A stretch of DNA of 64,000 nucleotides from an uncultured Bacteroidota bacterium (GTDB taxonomy: Bacteria; Bacteroidota; Bacteroidia; Flavobacteriales; Flavobacteriaceae), in contig CACEKL010000003.1 of NCBI GenBank assembly GCA_902560025.1, positions 1 to 64,000 on the forward strand, in the 5' to 3' direction. Below, piece after piece: positions 1-8,232 of the stretch. Position 1 is the first letter of the stretch, and every line of letters begins with the position of its first letter. Below the pieces are notes generated by a model. The model saw only the letters and a list, made by a program, of their open reading frames with translations. It was not told the origin of the DNA and made no database searches. A program made the translations under genes and the position numbers.

Positions 1-165
1 AAAGTCTTTTTTGGAACCACATGATATTTTTCGAATAAACTTACCATCTACAGGAGATATACTTTTAATGACTTCTCCTGAACCAAACCAATTATTTCCA
101 GTAGAACATCCATTAGTTAATTGATCAATATGATATTTATTAAATAATTTATCTAAATTTTTCAT
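1..165 (-). CDS. Aldehyde dehydrogenase, N-terminal fragment (ALDH7-like)
   Basis: Only the first 55 codons are inside the window; the gene runs off the left edge. The translation begins MKNLDKLFNKYHID and continues with NGCSTGNNWFGSGE and SISPVDGK. That pattern resembles the N-terminus of bacterial ALDH7-type enzymes (aminoadipate-semialdehyde or piperideine-6-carboxylate dehydrogenases), which oxidise an aldehyde to an acid with NAD+. The catalytic cysteine and NAD-binding loops are not in the window, so the substrate is inferred only from the N-terminal pattern. The ATG lies 2 bases after the pyk stop codon, so the gene probably belongs to the end of the acpP-fabF-pyk operon. Confidence 0.7.
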   Translation of the reverse strand, partial: MKNLDKLFNKYHIDQLTNGCSTGNNWFGSGEVIKSISPVDGKFIRKISCGSKKDF

Positions 166-167
166 AG

Positions 168-1598
168 TTATATTTTTGATACACGAACAGTATTCACCAT
201 ACCTCTCTTTTCAATTGGCATTGATGTTAGGTTTATAACTTTATCATCTTTTTGCAAAAGATTGTTTTCAACAGCTATTTTATTAATTTCTTCAATTGTT
301 CTATCGGTGCTTTCTGTGCCATCGTAATAGAAAGCTTTTACTCCCCATAACAAATTAAGCTGGGTCAATATTCTCATATTTGATGTAAAAACTAGAACAT
401 GAGTTTTAGGTCTCCAAGAAGAAATTTGATATGCTGTATAACCACTATTTGTTAGGGTGCTAATTGCTTTTGCCTTAGTATCATTAGCAATTTTAGCTGC
501 ATAATAACAAACTGATTTTGTTATGAACCTTTCTGAATCATAATCAGTTGGGTGTTTATGTTTTAACGAAATTAAATCTGAGTTTTCAACTTTACCAATA
601 ATTTGAGAAATTGTTCTAATTACTTCAACAGGATGTTCTCCAACTGAAGTTTCTCCTGAAAGCATTACTGCATCTGCACCATCCATTATTGAATTTGCAA
701 CATCATTTACTTCTGCTCTATTTGGGTTTAAGCTCTTCATCATGCTCTCCATCATTTGAGTAGCAATTATTACAGGTATTCTAGCTTTTTTAGCCTTATT
801 AACTAATTTTTTTTGAATCAGTGGGACTTCTGCTGCGTTAATTTCAACTCCAAGATCACCTCTAGCAACCATAATACCACTAGCAAATTTCATAATTTCA
901 TCGATATTCCTAACTCCTTCAGGTTTTTCAATTTTGGCAATTACTGGGATTCTGTGATTGGTATTTTGATCTAATAATTTTATTAATGATTCTATATCAG
1001 ATCCATGCCTTACAAATGAAAGTGCAATCCAATCTACATTTTGTTTTGCAGAAAAAATAGCATCCTCAATATCTTTTTCAGTTAATGCAGGCTGGGAAAT
1101 ATTAGTATTAGGTAGATTAAATCCTTTATTAGAAGAAAGTATTCCGCCTTGAATTACTTCAGCTGTTATTTGATTTTTTTTGTCTATGTCAATAACCTTA
1201 AGAATAATTTTACCATCATCAATAAGAATCTTTTCACCTTTCTTAATATCCTTTGCAAGATTATTATAATTAAGGTATAATGTTTTACTATCCCCTTTAA
1301 ATTCTTTACCAGTCTTAATAATTATATTGTCTCCATCTTTAAGCTCTGTATTTTCTGAAACTTCTCCTATTCTTAGCTTAGGACCCTGAAGATCAGCAAG
1401 AATTGCAGTATTTGTAGATAGTGAATCATTAATTTTTCGTATTTCCTTAATCACATTTTCTGCTTCTTTATGAGTTGAATGAGAAAAGTTAATCCTTAAT
1501 ACATCAACACCTTCTTTAATAAGACTCTCGATACTCTCAGCTGATGATGTAGCTGGGCCAAGAGTGGCAATTATTTTTGTTTTTTTTATCCTCTTCAT
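168..1598 (-). CDS. pyk: Pyruvate kinase
   Basis: Converts phosphoenolpyruvate and ADP to pyruvate and ATP, the last step of glycolysis, in the cytosol. At 476 aa it has the normal bacterial length. The N-terminal barrel starts with KIIATLGPATSS. The substrate-binding segment LRINFSH (about residues 34-40), the small B domain (about 72-168), the catalytic lysine segment IAKIEKPEG (about 220) and the metal and Mg loop MVARGDLGVEI are intact, as is MDGADAVMLSGETSVGEHP. The ATG overlaps the stop codon of the upstream IPExxxVDY gene in an ATGA arrangement, indicating translational coupling. The order fabF-IPExxxVDY-pyk is typical of Flavobacteriia. Confidence 0.97.
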   Translation of the reverse strand: MKRIKKTKIIATLGPATSSAESIESLIKEGVDVLRINFSHSTHKEAENVIKEIRKINDSLSTNTAILADLQGPKLRIGEVSENTELKDGDNIIIKTGKEFKGDSKTLYLNYNNLAKDIKKGEKILIDDGKIILKVIDIDKKNQITAEVIQGGILSSNKGFNLPNTNISQPALTEKDIEDAIFSAKQNVDWIALSFVRHGSDIESLIKLLDQNTNHRIPVIAKIEKPEGVRNIDEIMKFASGIMVARGDLGVEINAAEVPLIQKKLVNKAKKARIPVIIATQMMESMMKSLNPNRAEVNDVANSIMDGADAVMLSGETSVGEHPVEVIRTISQIIGKVENSDLISLKHKHPTDYDSERFITKSVCYYAAKIANDTKAKAISTLTNSGYTAYQISSWRPKTHVLVFTSNMRILTQLNLLWGVKAFYYDGTESTDRTIEEINKIAVENNLLQKDDKVINLTSMPIEKRGMVNTVRVSKI

Positions 1599-2053
1599 AT
1601 TTCAAAATTAAAATTTTCAAAAGTTTGTTCACCAGGTAATCTATAAGAAAATGATATATGTGGAATTTTTGACATTTTTTCAATCAAATTTGATGTTGAA
1701 AAGTAACAGTTTTGCATAATAAAGAAGTCAACTTCTTTATGTGATCCAATCAAAGATAACTCTTTTGAGTTTGAGAAACTAAAAAGAGAATCTTTAAGTT
1801 TGGAGTCATCACCTTCAATTATATATTTATTTTCAAAAAGTTTAAAATCAACTCCTTTTTCATTTATTTTCCATTCAAAACAAGGAACTTTATATTCACT
1901 GTCAATAAGAATATCATTTTTTGATCGTATAAAATTTGTGTAACAGTATTTATTTATTTGGAAAGCAAGAGAGTGAATCTTTAAAGTTGAATGAATAGCA
2001 ATTAATTTGTAATTATAATCTTTTGCTGGTTCAAGTTTGAAAATTTTTTTGAT
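1595..2053 (-). CDS. IPExxxVDY-family protein with apparent ATC start
   Basis: About 152 aa. The function of this Bacteroidetes family is unknown; it is recognised by place (between fabF and pyk) and by the C-terminal segment IPHISFSYRLPGE, the local form of the IPExxxVDY signature. The reading frame is open from a TGA at 2057-2059 to the TGA at 1595-1597, which overlaps the pyk ATG. No ATG, GTG or TTG exists in frame before the conserved start (KKIFKLEPAKDYNYKLIAIHS without its first residue). The best fit is ATC at 2051-2053 followed by AAA AAA. Alternatives are ATT at 2042-2044, or TTG at 2058-2060 in another frame joined by loss of one base in a run of seven A. The gene begins about 17 bases after the fabF stop, where rnc normally lies. 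Confidence 0.75.
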   Translation of the reverse strand: MKKIFKLEPAKDYNYKLIAIHSTLKIHSLAFQINKYCYTNFIRSKNDILIDSEYKVPCFEWKINEKGVDFKLFENKYIIEGDDSKLKDSLFSFSNSKELSLIGSHKEVDFFIMQNCYFSTSNLIEKMSKIPHISFSYRLPGEQTFENFNFEI

Positions 2054-2070
2054 GACTCAATAAATTATTA

Positions 2071-3321
2071 CTAGTTGATCTTTTTAAATATAACACATGC
2101 ATTATGGCCTCCAAATCCAAATGTATTTGACATTGCAATACTTATGTCCCTTTTTTGAGGTGAGGAGAAAGTAAAGTTTAGTTCAGAATCAATATTATCA
2201 TCATCATTAAAATGATTAATAGTTGGAGGTACTATACCATGTTTCATTGCTAGCACGCATGAAATAGATTCAACAGCACCAGCAGCTCCTAATAAGTGAC
2301 CTGTCATTGATTTAGTGGAATTTATATTTAAATTATATGAATGTTCTTGAAAAACATTTTTAACAGCCTTAGATTCTGCTACATCTCCTAGTGGAGTAGA
2401 GGTACCGTGCATATTGATAAGATCAATATCAGTATGATTAAGACCAGCATCATCTAAACAGTTTTTCATAACTTTAATTGCACCTCTTCCATCTGGATGT
2501 GGTGCAGTCATATGGTAGGCATCACATGATAACCCTCCTCCAGCAAGCTCTGCATAAATTTTAGCCCCTCTATTAATTGCATGTTCATATTCTTCTAAAA
2601 TTAATGCTCCAGCACCTTCACCTAACACAAATCCATCCCTGTCTCTATCAAACGGTCTAGAAGCTGATCCTGGATCATCATTTCTAGTAGATAATGCATG
2701 CATAGCATTAAATCCAGCTACACCAGCAATTGTAACTGGTGCCTCTGATCCACCTGCAACAATTACATCAGCATGACCAATTCTGATATAGTTCAACGCA
2801 TCGATTAAAGCGTTAGAAGATGAAGCACATGCAGATACAGTTGCATAGTTTGGACCCTGAAAACCATATTTCATTGCTATTAGACCAGGAGCAATATCTG
2901 GAATCATTTTTGGAATAAAGAAAGGATTAAACCTTGGAGTTCCATCACCATCAGCAAAATTTAAAACTTCATTTTGAAATGTTTCTAATCCTCCAATTCC
3001 AGCTCCCCATATTACACCGATTCTATCATAATTTGGGCTACTATCAATTAATTTGGAATCATTAATGGCCTCACTAGCAGCAACGATTCCATATTGAGAA
3101 AAACGATCATATCTTCTATATTCCTTTTTTTCAAAGTGGTCTGCAGGATCAAATCCTTTAAGCTCACAGGCAAACTTTGTTTTAAAATTTGTGGCATCAA
3201 AGTGAGTGATATTAGCACAACCACTAGTACCACTTATAAGACCGTTCCAATATGATTCTAGATCATTACCAATTGGAGTTAAAGCTCCCATTCCAGTTAC
3301 TACAACTCTTCTTGATGTCAT
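2071..3321 (-). CDS. fabF: Beta-ketoacyl-ACP synthase II
   Basis: Condensing enzyme of type II fatty acid synthesis: extends acyl-ACP with malonyl-ACP. Length 416 aa is standard. The Cys-His-His catalytic triad is visible: the nucleophile in TVSACASSSNALIDA (about residue 165), the first histidine in MHGTSTPLGD (about 304) and the second in STKSMTGHLLGAAG (about 341, after the conserved lysine). The C-terminus NTFGFGGHNACVIF is typical. It starts with ATG 9 bases after acpP, so both are one transcript. Three stop codons in a row (TAG TAA TAA) end the gene, just upstream of the IPExxxVDY gene. Confidence 0.97.
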   Translation of the reverse strand: MTSRRVVVTGMGALTPIGNDLESYWNGLISGTSGCANITHFDATNFKTKFACELKGFDPADHFEKKEYRRYDRFSQYGIVAASEAINDSKLIDSSPNYDRIGVIWGAGIGGLETFQNEVLNFADGDGTPRFNPFFIPKMIPDIAPGLIAMKYGFQGPNYATVSACASSSNALIDALNYIRIGHADVIVAGGSEAPVTIAGVAGFNAMHALSTRNDDPGSASRPFDRDRDGFVLGEGAGALILEEYEHAINRGAKIYAELAGGGLSCDAYHMTAPHPDGRGAIKVMKNCLDDAGLNHTDIDLINMHGTSTPLGDVAESKAVKNVFQEHSYNLNINSTKSMTGHLLGAAGAVESISCVLAMKHGIVPPTINHFNDDDNIDSELNFTFSSPQKRDISIAMSNTFGFGGHNACVIFKKIN

Positions 3322-3330
3322 TAATTAAAT

Positions 3331-3564
3331 TTATTTTGATTTTTCTATAAACTCAATAGCTTGACCAACAGAAACAATGTTCTCTGCTTGGTCGTCTGGT
3401 ATTTGAATATCGAATTCTTTTTCGAATTCCATAATTAATTCTACAGTATCTAGAGAATCTGCACCAAGGTCATTTGTAAAACTTGCCTCAGGAACAACTT
3501 CATTCTCATCAACCCCTAGTTTATCTACTATTATTGCTTTTACTCTTGAAGAAATATCTGACAT
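3331..3564 (-). CDS. acpP: Acyl carrier protein
   Basis: Small acidic carrier of growing acyl chains, 77 aa. The phosphopantetheine attachment serine is Ser37 in the motif [10 protein letters not shown]. The start is taken at the ATG giving [12 protein letters not shown], which matches ACP length and N-terminus; a start 10 codons upstream would add residues no ACP has. It is the first gene of a minus-strand operon with fabF and is divergent from purN; a TAnnTTTG motif lies 27 bases upstream of this start. Confidence 0.96.
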   Translation of the reverse strand: MSDISSRVKAIIVDKLGVDENEVVPEASFTNDLGADSLDTVELIMEFEKEFDIQIPDDQAENIVSVGQAIEFIEKSK

Positions 3565-3591
3565 AATATATTTATTTATGAGTTCAGTTGA

Positions 3592-3599
3592 CAAAATTA
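3592..3599 (-). promoter_or_regulatory. Possible -7 element for acpP operon
   Basis: On the minus strand this reads TAATTTTG, matching the Bacteroidetes -7 consensus TAnnTTTG, 27 bases before the acpP ATG. No TTTG was found at the usual distance upstream, so the promoter call rests on one element and on its placement in a divergent intergenic region. Confidence 0.35.
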
Positions 3600-3697
3600 A
3601 AAAACTTTAATCAAAACTCGTGTAAAATTCGAAATTATACCTTTATTTGTTAAATAAAAAAGTTTTTCATAAAAGTTATGAACCACTCAAATTATTT

Positions 3698-4258
3698 ATG
3701 GATAATAAAATTGTAATTTTTATATCTGGTAGGGGTTCGAACGCCAAAAATATTATCAATTACTTTAGTGATAATAGTAATCTTCAGGTTTCACATGTCT
3801 TCTCAAACAATAAGCATTCTGATTTTGTCAATCATTTAAGGAATACAAATGTTCAATATTTTTTATTTGAAGAAGATGAGATCAATGGCAAGGTTTTTAA
3901 AGAACTTAAAACAATAAATCCTAAGCTAATAATACTAGCAGGTTTTTTAAAAAAAATTCCTTCGACATATATTAATTTTTTTAAAAATAAAATAATTAAT
4001 ATTCATCCATCTCTTCTTCCTAAGTATGGTGGAAGAGGAATGTATGGATTAAACATTCATAAAAAGGTAATTGAAAATGAAGAATCTGAAACAGGAATTA
4101 CTATTCACTATGTTTCAGAAGAATATGATTCAGGTAAAATTATATTCCAAAAAAAAATAAAAGTTGATAAATATGACACACCAGAAAAACTTGAAGAAAA
4201 AATTCATAAGTTAGAGTATGAATATTTTCCCAAGGTTATAGAATCGCTATTAATATAA
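3698..4258 (+). CDS. purN: Phosphoribosylglycinamide formyltransferase
   Basis: Transfers the formyl group of 10-formyl-THF to GAR in purine synthesis. The product is 186 aa. The start chosen is the ATG giving MDNKIVIFISGRGSNAKNI, because GART enzymes begin right at this phosphate-binding strand; an ATG 17 codons upstream adds residues not seen in the family. Catalytic residues are visible in IINIHPSLLPKYGGRGMYG (Asn, His) and in TGITIHYVSEEYDSGKII (Asp). First gene of a plus-strand cluster purN-rnhA-pfkB-purF-like, 2 bases before rnhA. Confidence 0.95.
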   Translation: MDNKIVIFISGRGSNAKNIINYFSDNSNLQVSHVFSNNKHSDFVNHLRNTNVQYFLFEEDEINGKVFKELKTINPKLIILAGFLKKIPSTYINFFKNKIINIHPSLLPKYGGRGMYGLNIHKKVIENEESETGITIHYVSEEYDSGKIIFQKKIKVDKYDTPEKLEEKIHKLEYEYFPKVIESLLI

Positions 4259-4260
4259 TT

Positions 4261-4722
4261 ATGAATAAGCCAATTACTATTTACACAGATGGTTCGTCGA
4301 TCGGGAACCCTGGACCTGGTGGTTATGGAATAGTTATGTTGGTAGAAGGGGAAGATTATAAAAAAGAATTTAGTCAGGGGTTCAAATTAACAACTAACAA
4401 TAGAATGGAGCTTTTAGCAGTAATAATTGCTCTTGAAAAAATCAAGATTAAAAATTCTAATGTTACTATATTTACTGACTCAAAATATGTTTCAGATGCA
4501 GTAGAAAAAGGATGGGTGTTTGATTGGGAGAAAAAAAATTTTAAGAACAAAAAAAATCCTGATTTATGGATGCGATTTTTAAATATTTATAATGAGCATA
4601 AAATTAAATTTCATTGGGTTAAAGGTCACAGCAATAACTTTTATAATGACAGGTGTGATCTTTTAGCAAATAATGCTGCCAAAAGTTCAAACTTGATTGA
4701 AGATTCAGGGTATAACAACTAA
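4261..4722 (+). CDS. rnhA: Ribonuclease HI
   Basis: Cleaves RNA in RNA-DNA hybrids (primer and R-loop removal). 153 aa, normal for the single-domain bacterial enzyme. The catalytic DEDD set is visible: Asp10 in YTDGSSIGNPGPGGYG, Glu50 in TNNRMELLAV, Asp near 72 in FTDSKYV, and Asp near 132 in NFYNDRCDLLA, with the HWVKGHS strand before it. It starts 2 bases after purN and stops 10 bases before the PfkB kinase gene, so it is co-transcribed. Confidence 0.97.
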   Translation: MNKPITIYTDGSSIGNPGPGGYGIVMLVEGEDYKKEFSQGFKLTTNNRMELLAVIIALEKIKIKNSNVTIFTDSKYVSDAVEKGWVFDWEKKNFKNKKNPDLWMRFLNIYNEHKIKFHWVKGHSNNFYNDRCDLLANNAAKSSNLIEDSGYNN

Positions 4723-4732
4723 AATTAATTAT

Positions 4733-5635
4733 ATGTCAAACAAATCTTTATTAATAGTAGCTTCATTAGCATATGATGGAATTGAAACTAGCGAGCAAAA
4801 AGTTGATCGAACACTGGGTGGAGCAGGATCATTCATATGTTTGTCTGTAAAACATTTTGACTGTGATTCTTCAATAGTATCAGTTGTAGGTAATGATTTC
4901 CATAACGAAGATCTAGAATTACTTAGATCTTGTGGTGTGGATATATCAGGAATCGAAATTATAAAAGATGAAAAAACTTTTTACTGGAGCTGCATCTATA
5001 AAAATAATTTCAAAGACAGAATAACAACAAAAACCGAATTGAATGTTATGGCCAGCTTTAATCCAGTTATATCTAAATCAAATTCAACTCCTGATATTTT
5101 ATTGCTAGGTAATCTTCATCCTGAGATTCAACTTAATGCTATAAAGCAAATAAAGAAAAAACCTGAACTAATTATTCTAGATACAATGAATTACTGGATT
5201 GAAAACTTTTGGGACACTCTTAAGGAGGTAATCAATAATTCCGACTTAATTTCTATAAATGACGAAGAATCAGAAATGATAACAGGTGAGAATGACCTTG
5301 AAAAAGCAGCAGAAATTCTTCATAGTATGGGTCCTAAGTTTGTAATAATTAAAAAAGCAGCAGATGGTGCTGAACTATTTAATTTTGAGAATAAATTTAA
5401 GTCTAACGCATTTAAAGTTGCAAAGGTAGTTGACCCAACCGGAGCAGGAGATTGTTTTATAGGAGGTATTGCAGGTTATCTTACTCAATCAGAAGAAATT
5501 ACGTTTGATACCATTAAATCTGCAATTGCTTATGGTACAGCAATAGCCTCTTATAATGTAGAAAATATGGGAACAAAAAACTTATTAAATTTGTCAATGG
5601 ATGACATTAAAATCAGAACCAATAAATTAAATTAA
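4733..5635 (+). CDS. PfkB-family carbohydrate/nucleoside kinase
   Basis: Ribokinase-superfamily kinase of 300 aa. The start is the ATG of MSNKSLLIVASLAYDGIET; an in-frame TTG 12 codons earlier overlaps rnhA and is less likely. Family marks are the N-terminal GGAGSFICLSV glycine-rich lid region and the C-terminal signature VVDPTGAGDCFIGGIAGY, which carries the catalytic aspartate and anion hole. The substrate cannot be read from the sequence; sugar, ribose and adenosine kinases share the fold. The stop codon is directly followed by the GTG start of the PurF-like gene, and the place in a purine cluster suggests a nucleoside or ribose-linked role (inference). Confidence 0.85.
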   Translation: MSNKSLLIVASLAYDGIETSEQKVDRTLGGAGSFICLSVKHFDCDSSIVSVVGNDFHNEDLELLRSCGVDISGIEIIKDEKTFYWSCIYKNNFKDRITTKTELNVMASFNPVISKSNSTPDILLLGNLHPEIQLNAIKQIKKKPELIILDTMNYWIENFWDTLKEVINNSDLISINDEESEMITGENDLEKAAEILHSMGPKFVIIKKAADGAELFNFENKFKSNAFKVAKVVDPTGAGDCFIGGIAGYLTQSEEITFDTIKSAIAYGTAIASYNVENMGTKNLLNLSMDDIKIRTNKLN

Positions 5636-7450
5636 GTGAGTGATCAATTAAAACATGAATGTGGGATTTCATTGATCCACTTAAAAAAACCACTTGACTT
5701 TTATACGCAAAAATATGGTTCACACATGTATGGTGTGGATAAGATGTTCTTGATGATGGAAAAACAAAAAAACCGTGGCCAAGATGGTGCTGGCTATGCA
5801 AGTATAAAATTTGACTTAAACCCAGGACAAAAATATTTTTATAGAGTAAGATCATTTGAACAACAGGCAATTCACTCAATCTTTAAAAAGATTAATAAAA
5901 AAATTAATTCATTTATAAAATCTGAAAAAATTCAAAAAGGTTCCAACTCATTTTACGAACAAACTCCATTTTTAGGACAAGTTATGCTAGGACATGTAAG
6001 ATATGGGACATATGGAAAAAATTCTATTGATTATGTTCAACCCATGATGAGACAAAATAATTGGATGAACAGAAATTTAATTCTTGCAGGTAATTTTAAT
6101 ATGACCAATACAGATGAACTCTTCCAAAGTCTTGTTAAGTTGGGGCAGCACCCAAGAGAGCAGTCAGATACAATTACTATAATGGAAAAAATAGGACATT
6201 TTTTAGACTCTGAAGTAATTGCTGGATATAATAAATTAAAGAAAAAAGGTGTATTAAAATCAGAAATGCCTCCACTTATTGAAAAGGATTTAAATATTGA
6301 AAAAATCTTAAAAAAATCATCAAAGAAGTGGGACGGAGGCTATGTTATAGCTGGTATGATAGGCCATGGAGACTCTTTTGTTATAAGAGATCCTCATGGA
6401 ATTAGACCGGCATACTATTTTGAAAATGATGAGGTAATTGCAGTAGCCTCTGAAAGACCTGCAATACAAACAGTATTTGATGTTTCATACTCTCAGATTC
6501 ATGAGGTTCCAAGAGGAAATGCATTAGTAATAAAAAAGAGTGGTACTACATCATTAAAAGAAATTTTAAAACCAAAAGCTAAAAAATCCTGTTCTTTTGA
6601 AAGAATTTACTTCTCAAGAGGATCAGATGCTGATATTTACATGGAGAGAAAAATGCTAGGCAGTCTACTCATTCCTCAGATTGAAAAATCAATTAAAAAG
6701 GATTATAAGAATACAGTTTTTTCATTTATACCTAATACAGCTGAGACATCATTTTATGGTTTGCTTGAAAAAGCTAAAAAGAATAACCCAAGAGTTGAGA
6801 AAATTGCAATTAAAGATGCAAAGTTGAGAACCTTTATTGCAGCTGATAAGGGAAGAGAAGACCTAGTTGCACATGTTTATGATATAACATATGGTGTTAT
6901 CAAAAATTCAGATAATCTTGTTATTATAGATGATAGTATTGTTCGAGGCACAACTCTTAGAGAGAGTATACTTAAAATGTTGTTAAGGTTAAATCCAAAA
7001 AAAATAGTAATTGTATCAAGTGCTCCTCAGATTAGATACCCAGATTGTTATGGAATTGATATGGCAAAAATTGAAGATTTTATTGCATTTAGAGCAGCAA
7101 TTGAACTGCATAAAGATAATGGAACAGCAGATAAAATAATTAAAGACACATATGATAAATGTGTTTCATCTAAAGAAAAACTAGATTATAAAAAGAATCA
7201 TGTTAAAAATATCTATAAAGACTTTTCTCCTGAGCAAATATCATCTAAAATGTCAGAGATGTTAATAGATTCTAATTCAAAAATTGAATTAGATATAATT
7301 TTTCAAAAGGTGGAAAATCTTCATAAGGCTTGTAGCAATCATAAGGGTGATTGGTATTTTACTGGTGACTACCCAACACCTGGAGGAAACAAAGTTGTAA
7401 ATCAAGCTTTTATAAATTTTGTTGAAGGAAAATCAGCTAGAGCATACTAG
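5636..7450 (+). CDS. PurF-like amidophosphoribosyltransferase
   Basis: 604 aa, larger than classical PurF. It has an N-terminal Ntn glutamine amidotransferase domain with the presumed nucleophile Cys9 in LKHECGISLI, then NRGQDGAGYASIKF and GHVRYGTYG. The C-terminal phosphoribosyltransferase domain carries the PRPP motif NLVIIDDSIVRGTTL at about residues 425-440. In canonical PurF this type of enzyme makes phosphoribosylamine from PRPP and glutamine. This longer form, with several residues before the cysteine, is a known Bacteroidetes paralogue found beside PfkB and rnhA, so its exact substrate is less certain. The start is GTG immediately after the kinase stop codon. Confidence 0.85.
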   Translation: MSDQLKHECGISLIHLKKPLDFYTQKYGSHMYGVDKMFLMMEKQKNRGQDGAGYASIKFDLNPGQKYFYRVRSFEQQAIHSIFKKINKKINSFIKSEKIQKGSNSFYEQTPFLGQVMLGHVRYGTYGKNSIDYVQPMMRQNNWMNRNLILAGNFNMTNTDELFQSLVKLGQHPREQSDTITIMEKIGHFLDSEVIAGYNKLKKKGVLKSEMPPLIEKDLNIEKILKKSSKKWDGGYVIAGMIGHGDSFVIRDPHGIRPAYYFENDEVIAVASERPAIQTVFDVSYSQIHEVPRGNALVIKKSGTTSLKEILKPKAKKSCSFERIYFSRGSDADIYMERKMLGSLLIPQIEKSIKKDYKNTVFSFIPNTAETSFYGLLEKAKKNNPRVEKIAIKDAKLRTFIAADKGREDLVAHVYDITYGVIKNSDNLVIIDDSIVRGTTLRESILKMLLRLNPKKIVIVSSAPQIRYPDCYGIDMAKIEDFIAFRAAIELHKDNGTADKIIKDTYDKCVSSKEKLDYKKNHVKNIYKDFSPEQISSKMSEMLIDSNSKIELDIIFQKVENLHKACSNHKGDWYFTGDYPTPGGNKVVNQAFINFVEGKSARAY

Positions 7451-7499
7451 TGTATAACAAAAAATAATTTCTAAATAAGTTTTATTTATTTGAAAAAAT

Positions 7500-7532
7500 A
7501 CCTAAATTGGTTATACCAGAACATAAGTAGGT
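7500..7532 (+). other. Nested hairpins in the 3' region after the PurF-like gene
   Basis: The 106 bases between the PurF-like stop and the terminator hold no gene. They contain an outer helix ACCTA/TAGGT (7500-7504 with 7528-7532) enclosing a hairpin TGGT-TAT-ACCA (7508-7518). It may be a structured 3' untranslated region. The helices are short and could be chance. Confidence 0.3.
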
Positions 7533-7556
7533 TAAGTTCATGGTAAGATTTGGGGC

Positions 7557-7583
7557 AAAAAAGGGGATTCTTCCCCTTTTTTT
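7557..7583. terminator. Bidirectional rho-independent terminator
   Basis: A 9-bp stem AAAAGGGGA/TCCCCTTTT (7559-7567 with 7572-7580) closes a TTCT loop, with a T run on the plus side and an A run on the minus side. It sits between the convergent PurF-like and sod genes and overlaps the sod stop codon, so it can end both transcripts. Confidence 0.85.
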
Positions 7584-8181
7584 ATTGTAAATACTTTTTA
7601 TTCACCTCTTCCCAATTAATTACATTAAAGAATGCATTTATATAGTCAGGTCTTCTGTTTTGATAATTTAAGTAATATGCATGTTCCCAAACATCAAGAC
7701 ATAAAATAGGAACACCTCCACACCCATTTGGCATTAAAGGATTGTCCTGATTTGCAGTAGAGCATATCTCAAGTTTACCATCAGCATGAGCACATAACCA
7801 TGCCCATCCTGAACCAAATCTTGTAGCAGCCGCTTTACTGAACTCATCTTTAAAATTTTCGAATGAACCAAAATTTGAATTTATAGACTCACCTATTTCT
7901 CCAGCTGGATTTCCTCCAGAATTTGGTCCCATTATTTCCCAAAATAGATTATGATTATAATAACCACCACCATTATTTCTTAATCCACTGTCATTAAGGT
8001 CAAGAGATTTAAGAATTTCTTCAATACTCTTACCTTCATTTTCAGTACCTGAAATGATATTATTGAGATTATTTGTATAACCATTATGGTGTTTCCCATA
8101 ATGGATTTCCATAGTTTTTGCATCTATGTTTGGTTCTAATGCATCAAAAGCATAATTTAATTTAGGTAATTCAAAAGCCAT
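7582..8181 (-). CDS. sodA: Superoxide dismutase, Mn type
   Basis: Dismutates superoxide to peroxide and oxygen in the cytosol. 199 aa. The four metal ligands are visible: His27 in EIHYGKHH, a His near 78 in [11 protein letters not shown], and Asp and His in [13 protein letters not shown] near 164 and 168. The residues GGGYYNH and STANQDNPL (Gln in the second-shell position) match manganese rather than iron enzymes, although cambialistic activity cannot be excluded. Transcribed alone from a good promoter divergent from the helicase-nuclease gene, and ended by a strong terminator. Confidence 0.96.
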   Translation of the reverse strand: MAFELPKLNYAFDALEPNIDAKTMEIHYGKHHNGYTNNLNNIISGTENEGKSIEEILKSLDLNDSGLRNNGGGYYNHNLFWEIMGPNSGGNPAGEIGESINSNFGSFENFKDEFSKAAATRFGSGWAWLCAHADGKLEICSTANQDNPLMPNGCGGVPILCLDVWEHAYYLNYQNRRPDYINAFFNVINWEEVNKKYLQ

Positions 8182-8194
8182 AATTTTTTTTTTA

Positions 8195-8223
8195 CAAAAT
8201 TAGGATTATTTTGTTAAGTACAA
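8195..8223 (-). promoter_or_regulatory. sodA promoter (TTG-N18-TAATTTTG)
   Basis: On the minus strand a TTG (8221-8223) lies 18 bases upstream of TAATTTTG (8195-8202), matching the Bacteroidetes sigma-ABfr consensus TTTG/TTG-N(17-23)-TAnnTTTG. The -7 element ends 13 bases before the sodA ATG. Confidence 0.6.
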
Positions 8224-8232
8224 TAATCATAA

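Noticed and set aside
5636..5680. PurF-like enzyme whose nucleophilic cysteine is not at position 2
   Set aside because: The extra residues before the cysteine are normal for this Bacteroidetes paralogue.
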